Assembly (NCBI GenBank): GCA_034429275.1
Contig: DAOUFU010000294.1
Location: 1-42,397 of the forward strand
Direction: 5' to 3'
Source of the DNA: DAOUFU01 sp034429275
GTDB taxonomy: Bacteria; Chloroflexota; Anaerolineae; Aggregatilineales; Aggregatilineaceae
DNA: 42,397 nt
In this document: in pieces, positions 1-8,112 of the stretch
How positions within the stretch are numbered: the stretch's first letter is position 1
How the letters are laid out: every line of letters starts with the position of its first letter
Position numbers and translations under genes: made by a program
The notes under the pieces: model-generated
Told to the model about the DNA's origin: nothing
The model's database searches: none
The model's input: only the letters and a program-made list of their open reading frames with translations

Positions 1-300
1 GCCCACCCCATTCCCATGAATGTATGCCAGCATGTTCGTTCTGTTCGGACTGATCTCGCTGTTTCCGGGCGCGCACAATACATGACTCTACGCGCCCGCT
101 TGGTAGACAGGTACAAAAGCAGCCTTCTTGCCCGATACAGCCGCCTAAAACAGGGCAGTCATTTGGGCAAACTCCACAAATTGAGCCGCCTCAATTCACG
201 CTAAGATTAGGGGTCACACACTTGCGATCAGGCGTGCCAGGACCCATCGGAGCCGGCCCCCGCACCCGATCAGCCGTTCCGCTTGCGAAAGGATATCGTT
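1..300 (+). promoter_or_regulatory. argG upstream region
   Basis: No convincing gene lies here. A possible promoter is TTGAGC (181-186) with TAAGAT (202-207), but the 15-base spacing is short. A perfect inverted repeat, AATTGAG-CCGC-CTCAATT (179-196), overlaps the -35 and could be an operator. An open frame at 16-204 (or from the internal ATG at 82) is rich in basic residues but has no SD and no downstream terminator, so I do not call it a gene. The SD for argG, AAAGGA, is at 288-293. Confidence 0.4.
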
Positions 301-1557
301 ATGCAACCGATCACCAAAGTTGTGCTGGCCTACAGTGGTGGTCTTGATACCTCAATCATCGTTCCCTGGCTGAAAAATACTTATCACTGCGAGGTTATCT
401 GCTTCACTGCTGACCTGGGTCAGGCTGAAGAGCTGACCGGCCTGGAAGAAAAAGCCATCCGCACAGGTGCCAGCAAGCTTTACATCCGCGACCTGCGCGA
501 AGAGTTTCTAACCGATTTCGTCTTCCCCACCTTGCAGGCCGGTGCCGTTTATGAGCGCCTCTACCTGTTGGGTACGTCTTTTGCCCGTCCCCTGATCGCC
601 AAGCACCTGGTTGAGGTAGCTGAAGCCGAAGGGGCTGAAGCTATCGCGCATGGCTGCACGGGCAAAGGGAACGATCAGGTTCGGTTCGAACTCACCGCGA
701 TGGCGTTGAATCCCAAGCTCCAGGTGATCGCTCCCTGGCGTGAGTGGGATATCCGCAGCCGCGAGGATGCGATCGCCTACGCCGAAGAGTTTAACGTCCC
801 GATCACGTCCACGCTCAAGAGCATCTACAGCCGTGACCGCAATATCTTCCACATGAGTCACGAGGGCGGCCCACTCGAAGACCCCTGGAATGCCCCCGAA
901 GAATCCATGTTTGTCCTCACCAAAAGCCCGGAAAACGCCCCGGACAAGCCGGTTATCTTTGAGCTTGGGTTCGAGAAGGGCGTGCCGGTGTCGATCAATG
1001 GTGAAGCGATGAGTCCGGTCCCGCTCTTTGAGCGGCTGAACGCTCTCGGCTCGGAACATGGCGTCGGGCGTGTGGACATGGTCGAAAACCGGCTGGTCGG
1101 CATGAAGAGCCATGGCGTCTATGAGACCCCCGGCGGCACCATTGTGCACGTTGCTCACCAGGCGCTCGAAAGCCTGTGCCTCGACAAGCAGGTGATGCAT
1201 TTCAAAGACTTCATCGCCGTCAAGTATGCCGAGCTGGTCTATAACGGCATGTGGTATACCCGCCTGCGCGAAGCGCTTGATGCCTTCGTGCAGGAGACCC
1301 AACAGACCGTCACCGGCACTGTGCGCATCAAGCTCTACAAGGGCAATGTCATCGTCACCGGGCGCAAGAGTCCCTATAGCCTGTACCGCGAAGACTACGC
1401 ATCCTTCGGCCACATGGACATCTACGACCAGCACGACGCCAAGGGCTTCATCAATCTGATCGGCCTGCCCATGAAGGTTGATGCCCTGCTCAGTATCGAT
1501 GGAACCGGGGCCAGCCGTTATCGCCGGCCCGATTACACCCGCTTCAAGCGCGACTAA
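301..1557 (+). CDS. argG: Argininosuccinate synthase
   Basis: Joins citrulline and aspartate, using ATP, to make argininosuccinate, the penultimate step of arginine synthesis in the cytosol. The N-terminus carries the ATP-pyrophosphatase P-loop YSGGLDTS (about residues 11-18), and HGCTGKGNDQVRFE is the citrulline/aspartate-binding signature. The 418-residue length is normal for the family. An in-frame TTG at 283 would add six residues, but AAAGGA seven bases before the ATG at 301 fixes the start there. argH follows 21 bases downstream with its own SD, so the two form an operon. Unlike the opposing arg operon, I found no clear leader-peptide attenuator upstream. Identification is firm. Confidence 0.97.
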   Translation: MQPITKVVLAYSGGLDTSIIVPWLKNTYHCEVICFTADLGQAEELTGLEEKAIRTGASKLYIRDLREEFLTDFVFPTLQAGAVYERLYLLGTSFARPLIAKHLVEVAEAEGAEAIAHGCTGKGNDQVRFELTAMALNPKLQVIAPWREWDIRSREDAIAYAEEFNVPITSTLKSIYSRDRNIFHMSHEGGPLEDPWNAPEESMFVLTKSPENAPDKPVIFELGFEKGVPVSINGEAMSPVPLFERLNALGSEHGVGRVDMVENRLVGMKSHGVYETPGGTIVHVAHQALESLCLDKQVMHFKDFIAVKYAELVYNGMWYTRLREALDAFVQETQQTVTGTVRIKLYKGNVIVTGRKSPYSLYREDYASFGHMDIYDQHDAKGFINLIGLPMKVDALLSIDGTGASRYRRPDYTRFKRD

Positions 1558-1578
1558 CCCGTTGAAGGATGGGCTATC

Positions 1579-2958
1579 ATGACTCTATGGGGCGGCGCTT
1601 TTAGCCAGGCCACCGACGATGCCGTGCGCAAGCTGAACGATAGCCTGCGGTTCGACTGGCGGTTATATGACAGCGACATCACCGGCAGCATCGCCTGGGC
1701 AGGCGCGCTATCCGACGCGGGTGTGCTCACCACTGCCGAGCGCGATACGTTGGTCGAGGGATTGAACCGGGTTCGCGGCGAATTCGCGCGCGGCGAGTTT
1801 GTCCCCGCGCCGGGCGATGAAGACATCCACACAGCCGTCGAGCGCCGCCTCAAAGAACTGGCAGGCGAGGTAGCGGGCAAGCTGCACACCGGGCGCAGCC
1901 GCAACGACCAGGTCGCGCTAGACCTGCTGCTGTGGCTGCTCAATGCCACCGAACAGCTCTCCGGCGCGCTGACACGGCTGGCGGCTGCGCTGCTTGCCCA
2001 GGCCGAGCGCTGCCCCGATGTCATCATGCCCGGCTATACCCACTTCCAGCCCGCCCAGCCAATCTCAGCGGCGCATTGGTGGCTCAGCCATTTCTGGCCG
2101 CTCACCCGCGACGTGGACCGGCTGACAGCGCTGGCCAATGCGTGGCGCGCCAAGTGTCCGCTGGGATCGGGCGCGCTGGCAGGGACTCCCTATCCGGTGG
2201 ATCGCCAGCACCTGGCCGAGCAACTGGGCTTCTGGGGGGCCACCTTCAACAGTCTGGACGCTGTCGCCGATCGTGATCACGCCGCCGAGTTTCTGTTCGC
2301 TGCGGCATTGATCGGCGTACATCTCAGCCGCCTGGCCGAAGACTTGATCATCTATGCCAATCCGGCACTGGGATTTGTTCGCCTGGACGAGCGCTTCAGC
2401 ACAGGCAGCAGCATCATGCCCCAAAAGCGCAATCCCGACCCGCTCGAACTGGCGCGCGGCAAAGCCGGGCGTTTGATCGGACATCTCGCGGGTCTGTTGA
2501 CCACCCTCAAGGGACTGCCCAGCGGCTACAATAAGGACCTTCAGGAAGATAAAGAGCCGCTGTTCGACACGTTCGACACCCTCATGATCTTGCTGCCGCC
2601 CGTCACGGGACTGATCGAGACGATCACCCTGAACCCGGATGCCATGCGTGCCGCCCTGGTCGAGCCACTGCTGGCCACCGACCTGGCCGAATACCTGGTC
2701 GCGAAGGGCATCCCATTCCGCGAGGCGCACGGAATCGCTGGACGTGTTGTGCGCCTGGCCGAAACGCGCGGCGTGGCGCTTTCCGCGCTGACCCTGGACG
2801 ATTACCGGGCCATCTCCGAAGTGTTCGAGGCCGATGTATTGGCCGTGTTCAATTTCGCAGCGGCAGTGCGGCGGCGTGGAGCTGTCTCTGGCGGTGCGGG
2901 TGACTTCGAGACACAGGTTCTCCGCGCGCGCGAATGGCTCGCCCGCGACTCGTCATGA
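1579..2958 (+). CDS. argH: Argininosuccinate lyase
   Basis: Cleaves argininosuccinate to arginine and fumarate, the last step of the pathway. It belongs to the fumarase/aspartase superfamily. The superfamily signature GSSIMPQKRNP is at about residues 276-286, carrying the mobile-loop catalytic serine, and HTGRSRNDQVALD is the substrate-binding segment typical of ArgH. Length is 459 residues, as expected. The SD is GAAGGA about nine bases before the ATG. It is co-transcribed with argG and ends 13 bases before a hairpin terminator shared with convergent argJ. Confidence 0.97.
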   Translation: MTLWGGAFSQATDDAVRKLNDSLRFDWRLYDSDITGSIAWAGALSDAGVLTTAERDTLVEGLNRVRGEFARGEFVPAPGDEDIHTAVERRLKELAGEVAGKLHTGRSRNDQVALDLLLWLLNATEQLSGALTRLAAALLAQAERCPDVIMPGYTHFQPAQPISAAHWWLSHFWPLTRDVDRLTALANAWRAKCPLGSGALAGTPYPVDRQHLAEQLGFWGATFNSLDAVADRDHAAEFLFAAALIGVHLSRLAEDLIIYANPALGFVRLDERFSTGSSIMPQKRNPDPLELARGKAGRLIGHLAGLLTTLKGLPSGYNKDLQEDKEPLFDTFDTLMILLPPVTGLIETITLNPDAMRAALVEPLLATDLAEYLVAKGIPFREAHGIAGRVVRLAETRGVALSALTLDDYRAISEVFEADVLAVFNFAAAVRRRGAVSGGAGDFETQVLRAREWLARDSS

Positions 2959-2967
2959 AACAGGGGT

Positions 2968-3005
2968 AAAAAAACAGGGCGTGCTGCTTGCCTCACGCCC
3001 TGTTT
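2968..3005. terminator. Bidirectional terminator between argH and argJ
   Basis: A 12-bp perfect stem, 2972-2983 with 2994-3005, has a 10-base loop. Seven A residues at 2968-2974 become a U-run on the minus strand, so it is a strong terminator for argJ. On the plus strand only UUU follows the stem, so it is weaker for argH. Confidence 0.85.
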
Positions 3006-3033
3006 CCCGTCCCTTGTGAAAAACCTCTGCCCT

Positions 3034-4230
3034 CTACGTGCGATAATGACCGTTGATCGACACATAATCGTGGCTCAGGTCGCACGTCCAGACCCAGGTA
3101 GATGCCTCACCTTGCCCCATGTCCAACCGCATCCCCCATTCAGGGGTTTGCATCAGCACAATGGCGGCTTTCTCGTCATAGTTAAGCGGCTCCCCGGCTT
3201 CAACCAACTGGATCGCCGGTCTACCTTCAGCATCCAGCAGCCACAACGATAGCCGCATGGGGTCCAGTTCAACCCCGGCGTATCCTGCCGCTGCCAGCAC
3301 ACGCCCCCAGTTGGGGTCCGCCCCATAGAACGCCGTCTTGACCAGGGCCGAGGTTGCGATGCTGCGCGCCACCGTCAGCGCCGACGTCTCGCTGGCCGCG
3401 CCGGTCACATGGAGGGTGACAAACTTGGTCGCGCCCTCGCCATCACGCACAATCGCCTGGGCCAGCTGCGCGCACACGCCCGCCAATGCATCGATGAACG
3501 CCGCCTCGTCAGTGATCGACTTGCCCGAAGCGCCATTCGCCAGCAGCAGCACGGTGTCATTCGTGCTCATATCGCCGTCCACCACAATCCGGTTGAAGCT
3601 GTGGGTCACCGCGGCCTTGAGTGCGCGATCCAGCAGTGCGGCGGGAGCAGCGGCGTCGGTGACGATCACGCCAAGCATAGTGGCCATGTTCGGCGCGATC
3701 ATACCTGCGCCTTTGGCAATCCCGGTGATGGTATAACCATCACATGCCGCGCTGACCAGCTTCCGCCGGGTGTCGGTCGTCATGATGGCATCCGCAGCAT
3801 CCGGCCACGCCTGGGGACTCAGCATCCCGGCCAATGCATCGATCCCTGCCGTGAGCTTGTCCATCGCCAGCGGCAGCCCGATGACGCCAGTAGACAGGAC
3901 CAGCACTTCCTCCGGCGCACAGCCCAGAACTGCCGCCGCGTGTGCCGCCGTCTGGCGTGCATCGGCTAACCCCTGGACGCCTGTGCAGGCGTTGGCGCTG
4001 CCGGTATTGGCCACCACAGCCCGGATCACGGCCCCTTGACGCGCCAGGATTTCCTGGTCATAGAGCACAGGCGCGGCCTTCACCCGGTTGGTCGTGAACA
4101 CGCCCGCCGCCTGGCAAGGCGTGTCGCTGACTACCAGGGCAACATCCTTCCGATCGTCGCGCTTGAGTCCCGCGTGAATGCCTGCCACACGGAACCCCTT
4201 CGCATACGTACTCGCCGAATCCTCAGTCAT
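3034..4230 (-). CDS. argJ: Glutamate N-acetyltransferase / ornithine acetyltransferase
   Basis: Transfers the acetyl group from N-acetylornithine to glutamate, recycling acetyl in the cyclic arginine pathway; some members also use acetyl-CoA. The family is a self-cleaving Ntn-type enzyme. The cleavage motif APNMATMLG is present, with the presumed nucleophile Thr184 (ACT codon at 3679-3681). STGVIG and the ANTGSANACTG segment are also family-typical. I start at the ATG at 4230 (398 residues) because the open frame upstream lacks family similarity. An AGGA lies 12 bases before it, so the SD is mediocre. It is the last gene of the argCBDAJ operon, 32 bases after argA. Whether it is mono- or bifunctional cannot be read from sequence; the nearby separate acetyltransferase suggests it need not make acetylglutamate from acetyl-CoA. 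Confidence 0.95.
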   Translation of the reverse strand: MTEDSASTYAKGFRVAGIHAGLKRDDRKDVALVVSDTPCQAAGVFTTNRVKAAPVLYDQEILARQGAVIRAVVANTGSANACTGVQGLADARQTAAHAAAVLGCAPEEVLVLSTGVIGLPLAMDKLTAGIDALAGMLSPQAWPDAADAIMTTDTRRKLVSAACDGYTITGIAKGAGMIAPNMATMLGVIVTDAAAPAALLDRALKAAVTHSFNRIVVDGDMSTNDTVLLLANGASGKSITDEAAFIDALAGVCAQLAQAIVRDGEGATKFVTLHVTGAASETSALTVARSIATSALVKTAFYGADPNWGRVLAAAGYAGVELDPMRLSLWLLDAEGRPAIQLVEAGEPLNYDEKAAIVLMQTPEWGMRLDMGQGEASTWVWTCDLSHDYVSINGHYRT

Positions 4231-4262
4231 GATGAGTCCATATCCTGTGAGTGAGAGATTGC

Positions 4263-4715
4263 CTAGAGATAATAAATCAGTGCCGTTTCGTCGCATTTTT
4301 CGCGGAAGGGGCAAGGCGCGCAGTCGCGCCAGACCTTCTCCGGATAGCTCGCCACGTAATCGCGTCGAAAGCCCGCTTTCTCAAAAACGCGCACCGCCCG
4401 TGTGAGCGCAAGCACCCGCTGCATCCCGCGTGATTTCGCCAATGCGAGCGCCCCGGCGATTAGATTGCCCGCCAGGCCGTTGCCCCGGTAGTCGGGGTGG
4501 ACGGCCAACGAGCGAATCTCGCACAAGGTCGCGTTGAAGAATACCAGGGAGACGCAGCCCACAATCTGACCTTCGCTTTCGGCGATCAGCCAGTCGTCCA
4601 AGTGTGCGCGGATGTCATCGGCAGGGCGTGGCAGCATTCTCCCGGCGCGGACTTCATCCAAAAACAGGTCGCGGATCGCGTCCACTTCTTCAGGGCGGGC
4701 TTCACGGATAATCAT
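4263..4715 (-). CDS. argA: GNAT N-acetyltransferase, probable N-acetylglutamate synthase
   Basis: Probably makes N-acetylglutamate from acetyl-CoA and glutamate, priming the arginine pathway. It is a single-domain GNAT protein of 150 residues, without the kinase-like domain of classical ArgA, so it resembles the short-form synthases. The acetyl-CoA loop is RGNGLA (about 77-82) after the beta-4 strand EIRSLAVHPDY. The tail has three cysteines (C132, C135, C141) in CAPCPFREKCDE, which could bind metal or be structural. Its ATG overlaps the argD stop (ATGA), implying translational coupling, and it sits between argD and argJ. Context supports the ArgA role; the domain alone would only say GNAT. 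Confidence 0.8.
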   Translation of the reverse strand: MIIREARPEEVDAIRDLFLDEVRAGRMLPRPADDIRAHLDDWLIAESEGQIVGCVSLVFFNATLCEIRSLAVHPDYRGNGLAGNLIAGALALAKSRGMQRVLALTRAVRVFEKAGFRRDYVASYPEKVWRDCAPCPFREKCDETALIYYL

Positions 4716-5917
4716 GCGGTTGCGTTCTCCTCCAAAACGGCGCTCAGGGCATCGACAAAGGCATTGATATGCTTCTCTTCTACAATCAATGGCGGCAGCA
4801 GCCGCAACACGTGCGCCCCGGCTACAATGAAGATGACTCCGTGCGCGTGCCCCGCTTTCACCAGCGTGGCCGCATCAGCCGTCACCTCGATGCCAACCAT
4901 CAGGCCCATCCCGCGCACCTCTTTGATCAGGGGCGATTTCAGCGCCCGAAGCTTCTTTTGAAGCAGCGCGCCCATCTCTTTCACATGCGCCAGAAAGGCA
5001 GGATCACTCACACGGCGCAGCACCACTTCGGCGGCGCGGCAAACCACCGGCCCACCCGCGAATGTGCTGCCATGATCGCCCGCCTGGATGGTTGCGGCAA
5101 CGGCATTGGTCATCAGCGTCGCACCGATCGGCAAGCCGCCGCCCAACGCCTTCGCTACTGCCATCATATCGGGCAGGACGCCAAACTGCTCATACGCCCA
5201 CAGCGTGCCGGTTCGCCCCATGCCGCACTGAATCTCGTCGAATACCAGCAGCGCGCCATGACGATCACACTGGGCGCGTAAGGCTTTCAAGAATTCCGGT
5301 GTCGCGGCATGGATGCCACCTTCGCCCTGGACCGGCTCCACAAACACCGCGCAGGTCTCCGGGCCGATCACGCGCTCCGCGGCCTCGATGTCGTTGAAGG
5401 GCGCATAGCTCACACCTGGCATCACGGGCTGGAACGGAGCCTGGTAATACTCCTTCGCCGTCAGCGCCAGTGCCCCCATAGTCCGCCCATGAAAACTGTT
5501 CCGAAACGACACGATCCCGGTTTTTCCGGGACCGTGTACGGTGCGAGCATACTTGCGTGCGAATTTGATCGCCGCCTCGATCGATTCAGCACCAGAGTTG
5601 GCGAAATACACTTTGTCGGCAAACGATGTCTGGCACAGCAGTTCGGCCAGGTCCGCCTGGGGTGCGCTGTAGAACAGGTTGCACACATGCGAGAGCTGCG
5701 CAATCTGCGCGCTAACCGCGTCGATCAGTTCACCGTCCGCGTGGCCCAAAGCGTTCACGCTGATCCCCGACGCAAAGTCGAGATAGGCGTTGCCATCAGT
5801 ATCATACAGCATCATGCCCTCGCCGCGATCCAGGACGAACGAGGCACGGTTATAGCTGTGCAAAATGTACTGCTCAGTCTTCTCTTGGATGGTGGTCTGC
5901 TGCTGGGTGATAGTCAC
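4712..5917 (-). CDS. argD: Acetylornithine aminotransferase
   Basis: PLP-dependent class III aminotransferase converting N-acetylglutamate semialdehyde plus glutamate to N-acetylornithine. The PLP aspartate lies in LLVFDEIQCGMGRTG, and the Schiff-base lysine is in AVAKALGGGLPIGA. FANSGAESIEAAIKFAR is the phosphate-binding segment. I choose the GTG at 5917 (401 residues) because GAGGAG lies ten bases upstream and the family N-terminus begins there. The frame stays open further upstream only because it runs antisense-like through argB in another phase. It is 44 bases after argB and overlaps argA by four bases. Confidence 0.95.
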   Translation of the reverse strand: MTITQQQTTIQEKTEQYILHSYNRASFVLDRGEGMMLYDTDGNAYLDFASGISVNALGHADGELIDAVSAQIAQLSHVCNLFYSAPQADLAELLCQTSFADKVYFANSGAESIEAAIKFARKYARTVHGPGKTGIVSFRNSFHGRTMGALALTAKEYYQAPFQPVMPGVSYAPFNDIEAAERVIGPETCAVFVEPVQGEGGIHAATPEFLKALRAQCDRHGALLVFDEIQCGMGRTGTLWAYEQFGVLPDMMAVAKALGGGLPIGATLMTNAVAATIQAGDHGSTFAGGPVVCRAAEVVLRRVSDPAFLAHVKEMGALLQKKLRALKSPLIKEVRGMGLMVGIEVTADAATLVKAGHAHGVIFIVAGAHVLRLLPPLIVEEKHINAFVDALSAVLEENATA

Positions 5918-5961
5918 GTCTCTCTTCTCCTCAAATCGGCGCAAACCCGACCAGGGGCGGG

Positions 5962-6708
5962 TCAGGCGACAAATGCCGTGCCGGTCCCGGCACACAGGCC
6001 CGTCAGATCGGTGATAACTGCCTTCTGAACACCGCTGGCCACCGCGTCGAGCGCGGCGGTCACTTTGGGAATCATGCCGCCGGTGATGACCTGCTGCGCG
6101 ATCAGGTCGTGAGTCTGGGCTACCGACAGGCTGGCTGCGATTTCGCTGCCCACCTTCACACCGGGCACATTGGTGATAAACGCCGCCTGCTCGGCGTGCA
6201 GCGCGGCAGCAATCGCCCCGGCAGCGTGATCGGCGTTGACATTGTAGCTGCCCTCCGGACCCATCGAGATAGGCGAGATCACGGGCACAACACCCTGCGC
6301 GCACAGGTCGAGCAGTACCTCAGCGCGCACCTTGACAATCCGTCCCACACGCCCCAATTCCGCCGACCAGGGTTCGACCATCAGCAGCCCGCGATCCACA
6401 CCGCTCATGCCCAGCGCGTCGACTCCCGCCCGCAGCAGAGCCAGCACAAGCTGCTTGTTCACCGAACCGGAAAGCATCATCTCGGCCACCTGGAGCGAAG
6501 CTTCATCGGTCACGCGCTGCCCATTGAGATAGACCGGCTGCAAACCCAACTTCTCTTGCATCTGGTTGATCGCCTTGCCGCCGCCGTGTACCAGGATGCA
6601 CGGCGTCCGGCGGCTGACTTCGGCCACCGCGCGGGCCAGGTCATCAATGAATCCCGGTTTTTCCAGGTCATTCCCGCCAATTTTGATCACAATCGGCATC
6701 TGGGTCAT
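5962..6708 (-). CDS. argB: Acetylglutamate kinase
   Basis: Phosphorylates N-acetylglutamate, the second pathway step. This is an amino-acid kinase fold protein of 248 residues from the ATG at 6708, which has AGGGG seven bases upstream; an upstream in-frame ATG at 6738 lacks an SD. Motifs seen are VIKIGGNDLE near the N-terminus (catalytic Lys9), the VHGGGKAINQ glycine-rich loop, and GGMIPKVTAALDA near the C-terminus. The segment GMSGVDRGLL differs from the GLSGKDGG form I associate with most ArgB and recalls LysZ-type kinases. No lysW, lysX or other alpha-aminoadipate genes are here, so arginine synthesis is the likely role. It lacks the N-terminal helix of hexameric arginine-inhibited forms, as far as length can tell. 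Confidence 0.93.
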   Translation of the reverse strand: MTQMPIVIKIGGNDLEKPGFIDDLARAVAEVSRRTPCILVHGGGKAINQMQEKLGLQPVYLNGQRVTDEASLQVAEMMLSGSVNKQLVLALLRAGVDALGMSGVDRGLLMVEPWSAELGRVGRIVKVRAEVLLDLCAQGVVPVISPISMGPEGSYNVNADHAAGAIAAALHAEQAAFITNVPGVKVGSEIAASLSVAQTHDLIAQQVITGGMIPKVTAALDAVASGVQKAVITDLTGLCAGTGTAFVA

Positions 6709-6755
6709 GGAGCATCCCCTGCCGGCCAGCCGGCACATGCTTACAGGAAAACGAG

Positions 6756-7760
6756 TTACAGCAGCCCGGTAGTTTCGGGCAGACCAAACATCAGGTTAAA
6801 GTTCTGCACCGCCTGCGACGCTGCCCCCTTGAGCAGGTTATCCGTGACTGAGACGATAATCACAGTCCGCTCATCAACGGGCGTCAGCGAAAGCGCCGCT
6901 TTGGGCGTGCGAACGACATGAGCCAGTGTTGCCAGTTCACCAGCGGGCAGCAGATCAACCAGCGGCTCACCGGCATAGGCAGCTTCAAACGCGCCGCGCA
7001 CTGCCGCCATATCGGTTACCTGAGCGTACACCGTCGCCAGAATACCGCGATCGGTGGGCAGCAAATGGGGCGAGAAAATCATTGTGCGGTCATACTCGCC
7101 GAGTTTGCCCAGTTCCTGCTCGATCTCGGAGACATGGCGATGAGTCCGCCCAATGTTATAAGGCGAAAAATCGCCATGAACTTCGCAGAACAGGATATTC
7201 TGCTTGGGTGCACGCCCTGCGCCCGAAACCCCCGACTTGGCGTCCACAATGATTGGCGCACCTTTGACCAGCAAACCGGCCCGAACCAGGGGAGCCAGCG
7301 CCAGCAGGGTCGTCGTCGCGTAGCAGCCGGGGTTGGCGATGCACATCGCCCCGCGCAGCGCATCCCGGCCCAGTTCGGGCAGCCCATAGGGACGAGGCAG
7401 TAGCTCAGGGGCGGGATGGGCCACCTTGTACCATTTTTCGTATTCTGCGGGGTCGTCCAGGCGAAGGTCGGCGGAAAGGTCTACCACGCGGACATTCTGG
7501 GCCAGCGCGCGCGCCGCCAGCGGAGCCGAGCGCGTATGTGGCAGGCACAGAAAAACACAGTCCACCTCGCCCAACGGCGCGTTGTCGGATGAGACCAGCA
7601 TCAGGTCAGGGGCCTGGGGCCAGCTTTTGCGCAGCGACTGCCCCGCCGATGACTCCGAGGTCACGAACTGGATCGTCACATCGGGGTGCCCTTGCAGCAG
7701 CCGGACCAGTTCCAGTCCGGTGTATCCTGTCGCGCCATAAATGCCTGCTTTGAGCGTCAT
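6756..7760 (-). CDS. argC: N-acetyl-gamma-glutamyl-phosphate reductase
   Basis: NADPH-dependent reduction of N-acetylglutamyl phosphate to the semialdehyde. The N-terminal nucleotide-binding motif is GIYGATGYTGLELVRLL, and the catalytic cysteine is Cys146 in NPGCYATTT. A histidine in the GRTHRHVSEIEQEL segment matches the family active site. The start at 7760 gives 334 residues, with AGGGA about nine bases upstream; an in-frame ATG at 7784 lies past this SD. First gene of argCBDAJ, it is preceded by a leader ORF and attenuator-like terminator (7799-7994), so transcription into argC is probably controlled by arginine supply. Confidence 0.96.
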   Translation of the reverse strand: MTLKAGIYGATGYTGLELVRLLQGHPDVTIQFVTSESSAGQSLRKSWPQAPDLMLVSSDNAPLGEVDCVFLCLPHTRSAPLAARALAQNVRVVDLSADLRLDDPAEYEKWYKVAHPAPELLPRPYGLPELGRDALRGAMCIANPGCYATTTLLALAPLVRAGLLVKGAPIIVDAKSGVSGAGRAPKQNILFCEVHGDFSPYNIGRTHRHVSEIEQELGKLGEYDRTMIFSPHLLPTDRGILATVYAQVTDMAAVRGAFEAAYAGEPLVDLLPAGELATLAHVVRTPKAALSLTPVDERTVIIVSVTDNLLKGAASQAVQNFNLMFGLPETTGLL

Positions 7761-7798
7761 CCGTACTTTTCCCTGTGTGTACACCTGCCCCTATTCAC

Positions 7799-7833
7799 AA
7801 AAAAACCGCTCTCGTAGGGTCCGAGAGCGGTTT
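7799..7833 (-). terminator. Attenuator terminator upstream of argC
   Basis: A perfect 12-bp stem (7803-7814 with 7822-7833) with loop TAGGGTC is followed on the minus strand by seven U (7799-7805). It lies about 40 bases before argC. The alternative pairing described for the arg leader consumes its 5' arm. It could in principle also end thrC transcripts, but thrC stops 280 bases upstream. Confidence 0.88.
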
Positions 7834-7895
7834 GGTGTTCCTGGTTTTGCTTACGCTGCCGCGTCAGTCTCCCCAACACCAAAAACCCGGACCCT
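7831..7895 (-). promoter_or_regulatory. Arg leader antiterminator structure
   Basis: Read on the minus strand, AGGGTCCG (7895-7888) pairs perfectly with CGGACCCT (7823-7816). Nested inside, TTTGGTGTT (7883-7875) pairs perfectly with AACACCAAA (7839-7831), and GG (7887-7886) with CC (7830-7829). That is 19 bp with a 5-base and a 2-base bulge. It uses the whole 5' arm of the terminator, so the two folds exclude each other. Base pairs are visible in the sequence; the regulatory meaning is inference. Confidence 0.75.
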
Positions 7896-7956
7896 TGATA
7901 GGGCAGGCCGGGCGCGGGCGACGAGGGGAACGGAGAACCAACACGGCTGAATTCAC
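7864..7956 (-). CDS. Arginine leader peptide of the argCBDAJ operon
   Basis: A 30-codon ORF, GTG at 7956 to TGA at 7864-7866. Codons 9-15 read RSPRRPR, four Arg in seven, and it ends 30 bases before the terminator stem. A ribosome halted at Arg12-Arg15 would cover RNA down to about 7900, leaving the antiterminator strand (7895-7875) free. A ribosome reaching the stop would cover 7875-7883 and let the terminator form. This is the classic geometry of leader-peptide attenuation. No ATG exists in the frame after the preceding in-frame stop, so GTG is the first usable start; the SD (GAAAGAG, about ten bases upstream) is weak. The peptide itself likely has no other function. Confidence 0.75.
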   Translation of the reverse strand: MNSAVLVLRSPRRPRPACPIKGPGFWCWGD

Positions 7957-8000
7957 TGGTAAACAGCTCTTTCGAGAATGCTGTTCAAGACACTGGCATC

Positions 8001-8029
8001 AGAGTAGCACGAAATATCAAATCGAACAA
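8001..8029 (-). promoter_or_regulatory. Promoter of the arg leader
   Basis: On the minus strand, -35 TTGTTC (8029-8024), 17-base spacer, and -10 TACTCT (8006-8001) preceded by TGC, an extended -10. Predicted +1 is A7994, giving a 38-base untranslated stretch before the leader GTG. Confidence 0.6.
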
Positions 8030-8112
8030 CCCCTTCGGGCAAATTTCGTTCAAATCGCACAAATACACAGAAGGTCAGGCGGATCACGCTGCTGACCCGC
8101 CCGCCTTCCTTC

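Noticed and set aside
508..1434. 308-codon minus-strand open frame
   Set aside because: Antisense shadow of argG, caused by high GC and codon bias.
7861..8112. T-box riboswitch for the arg operon
   Set aside because: I looked for the UGGNACC T-box sequence and did not find it; the Arg-rich ORF and complementary segments explain the terminator better.
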